64,000 nucleotides of DNA from Piliocolobus tephrosceles (lineage: Eukaryota; Chordata; Mammalia; Primates; Cercopithecidae): contig NC_045438.1 of NCBI RefSeq assembly GCF_002776525.5, positions 149,150,095-149,214,094 on the forward strand, in the 5' to 3' direction. The position numbers were made by a program, and so were the translations under genes. The notes beneath the pieces were generated by a model. It had not been told where the DNA came from, ran no database searches, and was given only the letters and a program-made list of their open reading frames with translations. Each line of letters starts with the position of its first letter. The first letter of the stretch is position 1. This document shows positions 11,501 through 22,372 of the stretch, piece after piece.

Positions 11501-11798
11501 TTTTTTTTTTTTTTTTTTTGACGGAGTCTTGCTCTGTCGCCCAGGCTGGAGTGCAGTGGCCAGATCTCAGCTCACTGCAAGCTCCGCCTTCCGGGTTTAC
11601 GCCATTCTCCTGCCTCAGCCTCCGGAGTAGCTGGGACTACAGGCGCCCACCACCTCGCCCGGCTAGTTTTTTGTATTTTTAGTAGAGATGGGGTTTCACC
11701 GTGTTAGCCAGGATGGTCTCGATCTCCTGACCTTGTGATCCGCCCGTCTCGGCCTCCCAAAGTGCTGGGATTATAGGCTTGAGCCACCGCGCCCGGCC
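11501..11798 (-). mobile_element. AluYR-type Alu (Old World monkey lineage), antisense, young
   Basis: Near-consensus antisense Alu with T20 tail. In Alu orientation it reads GGCTCAAGCCTATAATC, GAGACGGGCGGATCAC, ACTAGCCGGGCGAGGTGGTGG, GGCGTAAACCCGG and GAGATCTGGCCACTGC. I recognise these as the changes of the AluYR/AluMacY group of Old World monkeys. Perfect 14-bp duplication TACTATGGCTTCTT at 11487-11500 and 11799-11812. It is the least diverged Alu in the window. Confidence 0.93.
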
Positions 11799-11854
11799 TA
11801 CTATGGCTTCTTAGAATATTCAAAAGATTAAGAAGCTTATAAGAAATTATCTTC

Positions 11855-12153
11855 TGATGGGTGGCAGTGGCTCACGCCTGTAATCCCAACTCTTTGGGAG
11901 GTCGAGGTGGGTGGATCACTTGAGGTCAGGAGTTCGAGACCAGCCTGGCCAACACAGCGAAACCCCATCTCTACCAAAAATACAAAAATTTGCTGGGTAT
12001 GGTGGTGCATGCCTGTGATCCCAGCTACTTGGGAGGCTGAGGCAGGAGAATTGCTTGAACCCGGGAGGTGATGGTTGCAGTGAGCTGAGATCATGCTACT
12101 GCTGCACCCCAGCCTGGGTGACAGAGCAAGACTCCCTCTAAAAAAAAAAAAGA
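11855..12153 (+). mobile_element. AluS-type Alu, sense
   Basis: Sense Alu, starting at a changed GATGGGTGGCAGTGGCTCACGCC, ending in an A12 tail. Duplication AAGAAATTATCTTC (11841-11854) pairs with AAGAAATTATTTTTC (12154-12168). A short CTG insertion lies near ACTGCTGCACCCCAGCC. Confidence 0.92.
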
Positions 12154-12168
12154 AAGAAATTATTTTTC

Positions 12169-12497
12169 AGGGTGAATATTGTTTCCCTCTTTGCAGGCCT
12201 TACTCAACTCTGCTATTCTTCCCTCCTTGCTGTCTCCTTCTGTCTCCGCCTTCCACTTTATTTGCGTCTTGCCTCCTCCAGACGCATCTCCAGCTTCCAC
12301 CACTCCTCCTTCAACTGCTTTTTAGGCCAAAACACAACCATATTATCAGTAAGACTAATGTGATGGTGGGTCATATCACGGAGTTCTCTGGATCTATTAC
12401 AAAGCCTTATCTTCTAGTTTACTTATCTAATTAATTTCAACTTTCCACTTGGCTTTGTGTATGTAGATCTAGCAACAAAAACACCTAATCAAAACAT
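12169..12497. other. Unique sequence, no gene seen
   Basis: Pyrimidine-leaning unique DNA between an Alu and the CT tract. No supported feature. Confidence 0.45.
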
Positions 12498-12655
12498 TTT
12501 TTTTCTTTTTGTTTCTTTCTCTCTTTCTCTTTCTTTTTTCTTCCTCCCCCTTCCTCTCTCTCTTCCTCACTTCTTCTCTCCTTCCCTCCTTGCCCTCCCT
12601 TCTTTTCTTCCTTCCTCCCTCCCTCCCTTCCTTCCCTTCTTTCCTCCTTTCTGCC
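12498..12655. repeat. Homopyrimidine (CT-rich) tract
   Basis: About 158 bp, almost entirely C and T on the plus strand, built of TTTCTTTCTC, TTCCTTCC and CCTCCCTCCC units. Long open frames across it are low-complexity artefacts. Confidence 0.9.
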
Positions 12656-13376
12656 TGGCCAGAAATTGGATGAAATGATACTTTAGTATTTGTTAGTTGT
12701 CGTTCCCAATTCTTTACTGCATCTATTCTGAGTTTTATATCACCTGAGGCTTTGAGTGAATATCAGAAGTTCCTAAAGTATCTACCATGAGAACACAAAG
12801 TTTTAACAGCTAACAGATTCTCGTGGAGACAGATTTGTCATTTACCACAGAAGCAGAAGGGCTAGGCTGCATCGTTTAAATTCAGCCCAGGGTGTCAGAT
12901 GGGAGTTTGAGTCAAATAATAGGGACAGGGTAATAGCATTCCCCCCAAACCCCTCGTACTAAAGTGGTTCCAAAATTCTGAAAAGTCTTTAACTCTTATT
13001 TATTGGGTACAACATGGGCAATGTAAAAAAAGTTGCATATACCAAGGACTCTAAAATACAGAGGGTTCAGGCTCATAGAAATATCTTTCAAGTGTGCTCA
13101 ATGTAGTAAGATGAAACAGAATCTAATATTACTCACAGATATTTCATATTTATCAAAAGTATGTCTTCTGTTAAAAAGTGCCTGCTGAGGTATTTTGGAG
13201 AAAAATAGAGCTGACTAAGACTTTGAATCATGTAATCAATTCAGTTGGTTGCAAAAAAAAAAAAAAGGAAATTTAAAGTTTTCGTTGTTTTATGGTTTTA
13301 TGTTTTTGTTTTGTTTCTTGAGAAAAAGTGAGGACCTGACTCAGCCTTACCTAAATTTTCAAGAAAATGGAAGTAT
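12656..13376. other. Unique sequence, no gene seen
   Basis: No recognised repeat or exon. Contains an A14 run at about 13253-13266. Confidence 0.45.
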
Positions 13377-13456
13377 TTAGATTGGTGCAAAAGTAATTGC
13401 AGTTTTGGCAACTACTTTTGATGGTGAAAAACGCAATTACATTTGCATCAATCTAA
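13377..13456 (+). mobile_element. MADE1 mariner-derived MITE (miR-548-type hairpin)
   Basis: Exactly 80 bp starting TTAGATTGGTGCAAAAGTAA and ending ACATTTGCATCAATCTAA. The two ~37-bp arms are near-perfect inverted repeats with a short central loop near ACTACTTTTGATGGTG. This is the Hsmar1-derived MADE1 element with its TA target. MADE1 copies are the known source of primate miR-548 precursors. Whether this copy is transcribed cannot be judged from sequence. Confidence 0.95.
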
Positions 13457-13843
13457 TAATATCAGTTATTTTTGGATAGCAAATATGCAATTACCACCAC
13501 TACCACCACCACCCTTCAAGCAGCCTAGGGGATCTGTTTTCTTTGACCCACAGCCTTATACAGGCTGCCCCACACCCTGCAGATGCAATCCTTATAGGCA
13601 CAGGAGCTGGTTTGGGAGTTGAGCAGGCATGACTCCCATGCGTGCATATGTGATCCTATACAAATACTTCTGCTTGGTGAGTCTCAGTTTGAACATTTTT
13701 AAGAGAAAGAGAAGAGAGAAAGACAAAAAAGGAGCAAGAGAGAAAAAGACAGAGGAAAATCATGATGCCTATGGCACAGAGTGTTGAGCAATGTGAAAAA
13801 GAAAATTTATGGAATGTGCCTGTTTACACCTAAGTGCTCAATA
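13457..13843. other. Unique sequence with purine-rich stretch
   Basis: Includes a short CCACCACTACCACCACCACC stretch near 13495-13513 and a GA-rich run at about 13700-13760. No gene seen. Confidence 0.45.
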
Positions 13844-14171
13844 TTTTATTTTATTTTATTTTATTTTATTTTATTTTATTTATTTTTTAGATGGAGTGTT
13901 GCTCTGTCACTCAGGCTGGAGTGCAGTAGCATGATCCTGGCTCACTGCAACCTCCATGTCCCAGGTTCAAGCAATTTCTCCCTGCCTCAGCTTCCCGAGT
14001 ATCTCGGATTACAGGCATAAGCCACGATGCCTGGCTGATTTTTGTATTTTTCAGTAGAGACAGGGTTTCACCACTTTGGCCAGGCTGGTCTTGAACTCCT
14101 GACCTCAGGTGATCCACCCACCTCAGCCTCCCAAAGCGCTGGGATTACAGGCGTAAGCCACGACGCTCGGC
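13844..14171 (-). mobile_element. Alu with (ATTTT)n tail, antisense
   Basis: The Alu tail has become a pentanucleotide microsatellite of ATTTT units (about 13844-13882), followed by an antisense Alu body ending CCACGACGCTCGGC. Flanks CTCAATA at 13837-13843 and 14172-14178 are the duplication. Diverged (AluS/J). Confidence 0.92.
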
Positions 14172-14179
14172 CTCAATAA

Positions 14180-14914
14180 ATTTTAGTTGTTATATTATTA
14201 GTCATAAAGGTTAAACAAAATATATAAAACACTTCATTTTATTTTATACATTTTGGTAAAGTTTCTTTGGATTAAAAAATATTGGGGGAGAATCAATCCA
14301 CTGATAAGAAAGCCAGAACATTTTAATATCAGGGGAGAACTTTTAACAAAAGGTGATAGTTACTGAAATTGATCCTCCAGGAGAAGACAGTAGAACTGAG
14401 GCTGGAGAAAGCCCTTCATGCAAAATGGACTCATTAATAATGGGACATGTGCTTCAGGACTCTATTCCAATAACTACCCTGTGATTTACATGCTCTGGCA
14501 TTGGTGAATATGTTATACTTTTTGCACAGCTTATTGGTGGAGAAATAATTCTTTCCTATGCTATTTCATTTTGAGGTGATCTGTATCCAACTTTCTTAGC
14601 CTATTTCACATCCAAAAGTTTTTCATAACAAGACTAAAACAAAGCTAATTTTAGCTGGATGAGGATCATAGCCATTTATGGTTTGACACTAGTTAGCCTG
14701 AGAAAAGAGATTGAAAATGACTTCAAGAAGATTGAATATGTTTCAAAACATTTTTGTTTCCACATGAGGAGAAAATCTACTATCTATGTGATAGTCCACA
14801 AAGAGAAAAGAATATCTTTCCAAATCTCTAAATTAAGGATTTTACTTAATGATATCATTTGATATGTAGCTGAAGTTGTTAAAGTTTATCTAATATTTAT
14901 GGTAACCTCATGGT
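14180..14914. other. Unique sequence, no gene seen
   Basis: AT-rich unique DNA. The 67-codon frame at 14659-14862 has no recognisable family features. Confidence 0.45.
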
Positions 14915-15135
14915 ATGTACAGTATAGAAGAAAGAAAATGGGCTTTGGAGTTGGATCTGAATTGCAAATCCAACTCTTTAACCTCTTAACTACCCACCTA
15001 CCCAACTCTACCTTTTTCCTTTATCTGTAAAATCAGAATATTAATGCCTTATATATAAGATTGTGGCAGTGATTAAATGTTTAAAAGCACATAAAATGCT
15101 TAGAACAGTAACTATTACATAATGCTCATACAATC
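14915..15135 (+). repeat. MIR SINE, sense
   Basis: GGGCTTTGGAGTTGGATCTGAATTGC, then CCTTTATCTGTAAAATCAGAATATTAATGCC, then TGCTTAGAACAGTAACTATTACATAATG follow the MIR consensus from head to 3' region. Confidence 0.75.
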
Positions 15136-15716
15136 ATGGCATAAATAGTAATTCTATTTTGCTTTCTATTAATGAAATTATTTATTGGATTGTCATTAAC
15201 TAATTCTTTTTAATACTTTCAGTTAAATAGCTATGTATCCTAACAGAATCTTGTTAAAATGATAAACTGAAAACATGTCATCTTAGTATCCAAGGTGAAT
15301 GAATCTATCTAATACCGTATTTTGTTCTTAGTGAAAACTATTACATCAAAGTTCCAATTTTTATTCTCTAGCTCAGAAAAGAAGAAACTCAAACACGTGA
15401 AATTTTCCCTAGTTTCTTCTTCTTGGTTTCCTACATAGTGAGATAGGCAGAACCAAAATAAATGTTTACCATGTTTCACTGTCTTTCTCACCCTATCAGA
15501 GGTTTACAATGCGTGTGTCAGAGGTCAAATTAAGTCCAAGGATGTGGCTGCTAGTGACTCAGTCAAGGAGGCGGCATCTAAGCCAACTCCAAGCCCAAGA
15601 TGAAGTTAGAAAAGCATAGTTTTGGACAGGCCTCGCTTTCCATTTTGCTTCCACTTTTCTTATTTCTGGTCTTTTTTTCAGTGCTCTTTTTGCACTCAAA
15701 CTTTTGTGGTACAAGA
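15136..15716. other. Unique sequence, no gene seen
   Basis: No repeat or exon that I can support. Confidence 0.4.
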
Positions 15717-15994
15717 ACAGTAAACCACATACTGCATATTCTCACTTATAAACAAGAGCTAACCACTGAGTACACGTGAACACAAAGAAGGGAATAGACA
15801 CTGGAGCCTACTTGAGGGTGGAGGGAGGGAGAAGAGTGAGAATCAAAAAACTACCCTTCAAGTACTATGCTTATTGTCATCTGAGTGAAAAAGTAATCTG
15901 TATGCCAAACCACCATGATATGCAATTTACTTACATAACACACCTGCAAGTTTACCCCTGAACCTAAAATAAAAGTTTTTAAATAAATAAATGA
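15717..15994 (+). mobile_element. LINE-1 3' end (L1PB/L1MA-type), sense, 5'-truncated
   Basis: ATACTGCATATTCTCACTTATAA, then GAATAGACACTGGAGCCTACTTGAGGG, then CATAACACACCTGCAAGTTTACCCC and an AT-rich tail near 15970-15994. This is the sense 3' UTR of a primate/placental LINE-1, truncated from the 5' side. Confidence 0.85.
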
Positions 15995-16343
15995 AGGGCA
16001 AACAACACCAACAACAAGAAAAAATCTTTCGTGGTAAATCATTTCTTGTCCCAGCCTTGTTATCACAGTCAGAAGTGGAGTAGAAAACTGGCCTAAAAAA
16101 TAACGAGGCGGGTTCTTGTTCTATGTTGCTTATTAACTACGTAAGTGACCTTACAGAGTAAGCCACTTCTTTGGGTTTCTTGAGGTAGCGAGGCAAATGA
16201 AATTTATCAGTTTTTGTAAGCTTTATTACATTTTGACATAATATGATACATTATCCTGATAAGGATTTATGTTGTTTTCTTTGTTATATTTGCATTTCAA
16301 TCTAAACTTGTAAAGCCTATCTAGCTAACTGGTTCTAGTGGGG
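15995..16343. other. Unique sequence, no gene seen
   Basis: No supported feature between a LINE-1 3' end and the solo LTR. Confidence 0.4.
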
Positions 16344-16348
16344 GAAGT

Positions 16349-16782
16349 TGTCACGGGTGTCCATGTAAAGAGAGTCCACCAAACAGGCTTTGTGTGAGCA
16401 AAAAGGCTGTTTGTTTCACCTGGGTGCAAGCTGGCTGAGTCCGAAAAGACAGTCAGCAAAGGGTGGTGGGATTATCATTAGTTCTTATAGGTTTTGGGAT
16501 AGGCAGTGGAGTTAGGAGCAATGTTTTGCGGACAGGGGGTGGATCTCACAAAGTACATTCTCAAGCATGGGGAGAATTACAAAGAACCTTCTTAAGGGTT
16601 GGGGAGATTACAAAGTACATTGGTCAGTTACGGTGGGACAGAAATAAATCACAATGGTGGAATGTCATCAGTTAAGGCTTTTTTCACTTCTTTGTGGATC
16701 TTCAGTTGCTTCAGGCCATCTGGATGTACACGTGAAGGTCACAGGGGATATGATGCCTTATCTTGGGCTCAGAGGCCTGACA
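16349..16782 (-). mobile_element. Solo LTR7-type LTR of HERV-H (endogenous gammaretrovirus-like), antisense
   Basis: A 434-bp LTR. On the minus strand it begins TGTCAGGCCTCTGAGCCCAAG and ends with the complement of TGTCACGGG on plus, i.e. TG...CA termini. Perfect 5-bp duplications GAAGT flank it (16344-16348 and 16783-16787), so it is a complete solo LTR left by recombination. The internal direct-repeat-like units with 'acaaagtacatt...gggga' and a TATA box (plus CTTATA, 16484-16489) fit LTR7. The poly(A)-signal region near 16398-16412 is mutated. No viral gene is present. Confidence 0.85.
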
Positions 16783-16990
16783 GAAGTGATATAATAGTCT
16801 CCTATTCCTGGATCTTGACGCCCTGTCTTATGAAAGGTCAGAGTAGTATTCGTTCCCTAGACTGTAGGCAACCTATTAGTGCATCAAAATTATTGGAGGA
16901 CATTTTTAAGTCTGTAGCTGCTCTACCATTGGAAATTCAGTAAGTCTTAGGTTGGCTCAGGCAGGAGGTTGGTGAAAGAGCTGTGTTTTT

Positions 16991-17296
16991 GGCCAAGCGC
17001 AATAGCTTATGCCTGTAATCCCAGAACTTTGGGAGGCCAAGGCAGGTGGATCACCTGAGGTCAGGAATTGGAGAGCAGCCTGGCCAACATGGTGAAACCA
17101 CGTCTCTACTAAAAATGCAAAAATTAGCTGGGCATGGTGGTGCACGTTTGTAATCCCAGCTACTTGGGAGGCTTAGGCAGGAGAATTGCTTGAACCTGGG
17201 AGGTGGAGCTTGCAGTGAGCCGAGATCGTGCCGCTATACTCCAGCCCGGGTGACACAGCAAGACTCAGTCTCAGTAAATAAATAAACAAATAAATA
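16991..17296 (+). mobile_element. Alu, sense
   Basis: Sense Alu beginning GGCCAAGCGCAATAGCTTATG with a (TAAA)n-like tail. Imperfect duplication GCTGTGTTTTT (16980-16990) / GTTGTATTTTT (17297-17307). Diverged AluS. Confidence 0.92.
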
Positions 17297-17307
17297 GTTG
17301 TATTTTT

Positions 17308-18507
17308 TTAAAAGAATCACAGACAATTCTGATGTTTACTCAGGGTTGTGAGCCTTAGTGACTGTGTTAAACTGGTTGAACTGCCTCCTTTCTCCACATC
17401 TACAGAAAACACTGTGTCTTACTGGGTCTTTTAGAAAGCAGATCCTAAGACAAAGAATCAATGCTAACATTTTACGTGGGGACACAAGACCATGGCAATG
17501 AAGTCAAGAGCAAAAGATACAGGAAGCAAAGTAAGAACGGAATGCAATGTCTTATCACTTTGGCTACTACTTTATAATAAGCCACAGCAGGTCACTCAAT
17601 AGAATTGTTAATTCTGTACATGAAGATTTTGCAGGAAGTCTACATGGAGAACCTCTCTCCAGAGTAACCCACAGACAGAGAAAGAATGGGAAATGTATTT
17701 GTCTAGCTATCTCATATCTCTCACTTCTAACTGGCCAAGTTTCACTCCATGAGGAGTTAACTCCCTATCCTCTGGGCTCTGACATTTGGTGCATCCCCCA
17801 TTTCTCCAGAAACAGATCCTGTATCTCACAGTGTGGTGTTTTATTAAAATCTAGTAATGGAAGGGTGACCTGACATGGGTCTTTCTCATTGATAAGATGA
17901 GAAAGAGAAAGATAGATAAGTTGAGGGACTCCAAAAAGATGAACAATATTTGTGTCTCAATATACATAGTTATAATCCACTCTTGGGGGAAAGTTATCCG
18001 CCCCTCACCTAGGATGTGTCATAAAAGCAATTGTCCTAATGAAATGCAAAAGCTGGTTCATTTACAGCACGTGCATGAAAATCCATGAGAGAGATTTCTA
18101 GGAAGCCCAACTCCAAAGAAAATGACAATTTCTTGGAAATTTTGGTATGTACATTTGGTTTTGGGTATTATTAAGAGAGTGTGAATGGGAATTCAACTGA
18201 AAATGACTTCAAGGTCTAAAGTGTCTGCCACAGAAACAAAAATTTCAGGGAAACATTATATTCAAACAGAGCTGCTGGAGTTCATTTAGCTTCTTCACAG
18301 ACAGACAGCTTGAAAACTGTGTTTGAAATTTGTGCACACATGTAAATTGACAATTAGACCTTGGTCACAGGTATATCTTAGGCACTAGAAAATCAACTTG
18401 CAAATTTCATATCTCATTCCACTCTTTTAACCAGAGGTGAACTATTTGGTCCTCTCTATTTCACTTTACAGGAAGTACTTTTATTCCACTTGGGCATAAT
18501 TTTAGCC
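17308..18507. other. Unique sequence, no gene seen
   Basis: 1.2 kb without a recognised repeat. The 108-codon frame at 17547-17873 shows no family motif and is treated as chance. Confidence 0.5.
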
Positions 18508-18515
18508 CCTGTGCT

Positions 18516-18520
18516 TTTTT

Positions 18521-18551
<31 letters not shown>

Positions 18552-18835
18552 GAGATAGTATCTCATTCTGTCGCCCAAGCTGGAGTGCAGTGGTGCAACC
18601 TTGGCTCACTGCAACCTCCACCTCCCCAGGTTCCAGCATTTCTCCTGTCTCAGCTTCCCAAGTAGCTGGGATTACAGGTGTGTGTCACCATGCCCAGCCA
18701 ATTTTTGTATTTTTAGTAGTGACTGGGTTTCACCATGTTGTCCAGGCTGGTCTCAAACTCCTGACCTCAAGTGATCCACCTACCTCAACCTCTCAAAGTA
18801 CTGGGATTACAGGTATGAGCCACCACACCTGGCCT
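18516..18835 (-). mobile_element. Alu, antisense
   Basis: Long T tail (about T28 near 18523-18551), GAGATAGTATCTCATTCTGTCGCCC, ending CCACCACACCTGGCC. Duplication CCTGTGCT at 18508-18515 and about 18836-18843. Confidence 0.92.
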
Positions 18836-18843
18836 CCTGTGCT

Positions 18844-19479
18844 CTTATGCTGAAGTCCAGTCATAACAGAGGTAAGTCAGACTTTTGTCCAATGACTCAT
18901 GAATACTTTATACTCCTTTCCATACCCTACCTCCCACCCCACCCCCATTTGAAAAAGAATAGGTAGGTAGGAAGTGACACTGATACAAATTTCTGTCTTG
19001 ATAGCCCAGGATGATACAAACTTACGAATGATAGACATTTATATGCTCCGTATATATCTTCTGACAAATTATGTGTTTTCTTTATCTTGAACCATGCAGT
19101 TCATTGCTAGCCTCTCTCAAAATGCACAGGGAGAAGAATGATAGTTAAATCTTTGAGACCATTTGAAATCTAATTTAAATATGTATCCAAAAAATTGAGT
19201 TATAGTCTATCACTTAGATTGGGTGCAATCATGTCAAAGATAGTTTATAAATTGCAAAGGAATGGGTCATAAAATAAGAGACTTTCCCCATCGCCCTTGG
19301 AGATCTGTTTATTTGGCAGTTAATAACGGACTAGAGTATCTTTCTAAAATCGTGTCCCACGACTTCAAAATTTAATCTCATATTGAATTCATTTTTATAT
19401 ATTTTTAACATCCTATACTCCATTTAGCTGTATGAATGAGCCTTTCAAAAGGATGAATCACATGTTGATGCTTGTGACA
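18844..19479. other. Unique sequence, no gene seen
   Basis: No supported repeat or exon. Confidence 0.4.
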
Positions 19480-19632
19480 TCTCAATACTCTAGTGGTTTC
19501 CCATCACATTTAGAATAGAGTCTAAAGTTGGGGCCCAACAGGGCCCTATGTGATCTGACCCTTGGCCAGCTCACTGATATGAACATCCAGTACTCTCTTA
19601 CCCACTCTGTTTTAGCCACACTGAGCTTCCAG
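19480..19632 (+). repeat. L2 LINE fragment, sense
   Basis: CTCTAGTGGTTTCCCATCACATTTAGAATAGAGTCTAAAGT, then GGGCCCTATGTGATCTGACCC, then CACTCTGTTTTAGCCACACTGAGCTTCC matches the 3' region of ancient L2 LINEs. Confidence 0.75.
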
Positions 19633-19769
19633 AGTGAGACATAGCAGACTTAAACTGGTGGTTACCAAGAGTAGATAGATTTGAGACATATTTTGGATAC
19701 AGAACAGACAGGTCTTACTGACAGATTAAATTGGAAAGCTGAAGAAAAAGAGAAATAAAGAAAACAGAA

Positions 19770-20038
19770 AACCAAATACCACATGTTCTCAGTTATAAGT
19801 GGGAACTAAATGATGAGAACTCATGAACGCAAACAAGGGAACAGCAGACATTGGGTTCTACTTGAGGGTGGGGATAGGAGAAAGGAGAGGACCAGAAAAG
19901 ATAACTGTTGGGTACCTGGCTTAATGTCTGGTTGATGAAATAATGTGTACAACAAACCCCCCCGACACAAGTCTACCCATGTAACAAACCTTCATATGCA
20001 CCCCTGAACCTGGAATAAAACTTGAAAAAAGAAAAGAA
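19770..20038 (+). mobile_element. LINE-1 3' end, sense, 5'-truncated
   Basis: AATACCACATGTTCTCAGTTATAAGTGGGAACTAAATGATGAG, a G-rich GAGGGTGGGGATAGGAG, then CATGTAACAAACCTTCATATGCACCCC and a tail GAAAAAAGAAAAG. Typical LINE-1 3' UTR of middle age. The true 5' truncation point may lie further left (19640-19770). Confidence 0.85.
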
Positions 20039-20319
20039 TAATTTTGGGTTATAATAGTGACAATAAATATTAGCTCTTTCTATGAGTACTATCCCATGTT
20101 AGTAAGAACTAGATAAATGATCACGCTGAATATGTGGCAGTGATAAATCCTGCTTTAGTTTGCATGTTAGGTGCTATATTAGGGTCAGAATTTAGTGTTC
20201 CCTTCCTCACCTGTGAGTCAGCAGTTCTCCCAGTTTTATGGATGGCAAGACCATTTATCTTTGGAAGAGCTGCCACTGCTCAAGTTCTTGATTTACTTTA
20301 GCACTTCCAATATTTCTTG

Positions 20320-20462
20320 AAGTTGGTTCCCAAACCACAGCCAATGGAATATTCATTTTGAAATGCAAGCCAAATTCCTCTCTGGAGATAGGACCTAAGA
20401 ACCTTCATTTTAACATGTACCCTATGATCCTTATAGATTCTGAGCTTGATAATCACTGCTTT
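20320..20462. repeat. MER5A-like hAT fossil
   Basis: GTTGGTTCCCAAACCACAG..., GAAATGCAAGCCAAATTC..., CCTTCATTTTAACATG... and GATTCTGAGCTTGATAATCACTGC follow the order of MER5A ('gtggttctcaaa...gaaatgcaaattct...gttttaaca...tttgagaaccactg'). Strongly diverged. Confidence 0.6.
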
Positions 20463-20464
20463 AA

Positions 20465-22280
20465 CAGATTTCTTGGGAACCTATATACTTTGTTGGGTTT
20501 ATTAGAAGTTGAACTTGAGTTGTCTTCACTCCACCTTCACAGAGAAACTGACCGTCTCTCAGAACAAGGAAACATTTAACTGAAAGGCCTGGAGATGATG
20601 ATTGAGACTGAGTTCCCCTCTCTAGGAAATGGGTTATTTTTCGTACCATGCAGGAAGGGTGTCCTTTGGCAGCCATTGTCTTGATGTATTGGGAGAAGAC
20701 AATTCAGATCCATACAGCTGGTACGTTCCTACACTGCTGCTTCAGGGGGATAAACTAGGTTCCCAGACATTGTGTGTCAGGCTGTGCTCCATCTCTCCTC
20801 TGGAACATGCACACCGTCTTAACAACTTATATTTGTTCTTTTGTTGTTGTTGTTGTTGTTTTGACATGCTTTCACAGGGACATAGAGGAATGCCAGGTCC
20901 TGATAAAGCCAAGATAAAACAAAAAAGAAAGCAGTTCCATCACCTTTATCCTTCTTTCTTTTACAAACTTCTAAAGATTAGGAAATTCTTGAGGATTTCT
21001 TTTTTCATCATATTCAAAACCAAAATAAACAAACAAACAAAAAGTTCTAGTCTCCAATTCTAATACAAGACAAATCCTTTACAGTCCCAGAAAGGAGGGC
21101 ATTGACCAGCCTCAGCTCAGTTCCTACCTGGGGAATTCCATACATATACAAATTTAAATTCAATTTACCACATTCACATGAAAAGGGACTGGTTTTCTAA
21201 GCCCGATGATGGGAGTGACATTGAATACAAGATTGTGTAGCACTTTAAAGAACTTTCCTTTTATTAGCAGCTCCATAATCACATTAACTTAGACTGAAAA
21301 TTTGAACTAATTCTTTCCCTCGAGGCTCGAGCAGTAATAATTGTAGAAATCTGTGAAAAAGGATAAATACAATTCAATAATTATATTGATAAATAAAATG
21401 AAAATCAACTAATTGTGTCATTCACTCAGATGCTCGCCTCGGCTGTTGCTGGCTTTCTGCTTCACTGCCTGCTAAACTTTTTCTGTCACACTTCAATAAA
21501 TTTAATTGTGCAGAATAAATGAGCTAATTTTTGAAGTCACAGGCTCTGTTTGCAAGATAAGGGTGGTGATTTATTGACCTCTTCTAGCTCTGTAAGAGCA
21601 TCACACTCCTTCTCCACTGACAACTTGGCATCGGCCGTTTTCCCTTCTGCTGGTTCCCCTCACAGCTCTTGCTAGTTCCGTCCTAACCTTCCCTCTCTCC
21701 TCTCATCTTCTTTCAAGAAATCACTGGCTGCATATCTTAAACAGTCCGACAGGCCCTGCTTCCCGATGGTTTCAGAAGAACATTCTGGTCCCTGTAGTAG
21801 TTCTTTATAGGGTGATTAATTATGTTTCTATTTCTGCAGCTATCTGAACCTATCCTTCAGAACTAAAGCCTCAGGTTGTGAACTTCTACCTTTCAACATC
21901 CCACGGCGAAATCCAGCTCATCTTTAGGTGTGACACAGATAATGGAGACAATGGCTTTTGCTCTTGGACTTAAAACAGTTTCTTGCAACAGGCACACTGA
22001 TGTCACACCAGATCAAAGCTCCTGATTAAATACAATATTTCAAAGCCAGGTCACTTCCTGCATGTTGGGTTGAGATATGACAACTTAAAATATCAAAATG
22101 CCAAGAATTATTTGAATGAGCAAAATAGAACTTGCTTGTAATGTAGAGAATATGCCTTGGACCAAATGCCTTAGTGTCTGAAATAGCTTTTATATATGGT
22201 ATCTCCTGCATGATGTACAGTGTATATTAATGACTGATTGTTTCCCACATAAGCCTCATATTTTTAATACATGCCAAAGA
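20465..22280. other. Mostly unique sequence; small TTG and AAAC repeats
   Basis: 1.8 kb of largely unique DNA. Contains a (TTG)n run at 20841-20862 and AAACAAACAAAC near 21027-21040. The segment 21390-21620 is free of repeats and rich in homeodomain-type TAATT words (see findings). The 144-codon frame at 20629-21063 is crossed by the TTG repeat and lacks any family motif. Confidence 0.5.
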
Positions 22281-22294
22281 ACTTGTATGCATTA

Positions 22295-22372
22295 TACCTT
22301 CTCACAGTGTCCAGCTTCTAGGGCAATACCTGGAATTAGTAGATGTTCAATAAATAATTGATGAATTAACAC
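22295..22372 (+). repeat. L2/MIR-type 3' end fossil
   Basis: CTTCTAGGGCAATACCTGGAATTAGTAGATGTTCAATAAATAATTGATGAATTAAC matches the common ancient SINE/LINE 3' end '...cctggcacatagtaggtgctcaataaatgtttgttgaat'. Confidence 0.6.

Noticed and set aside
16599..16943. 114-codon frame
   Set aside because: Mostly antisense LTR7 sequence.
20629..21063. 144-codon frame
   Set aside because: Contains the translated TTG repeat (poly-Cys) and poly-Lys text; no family resemblance.
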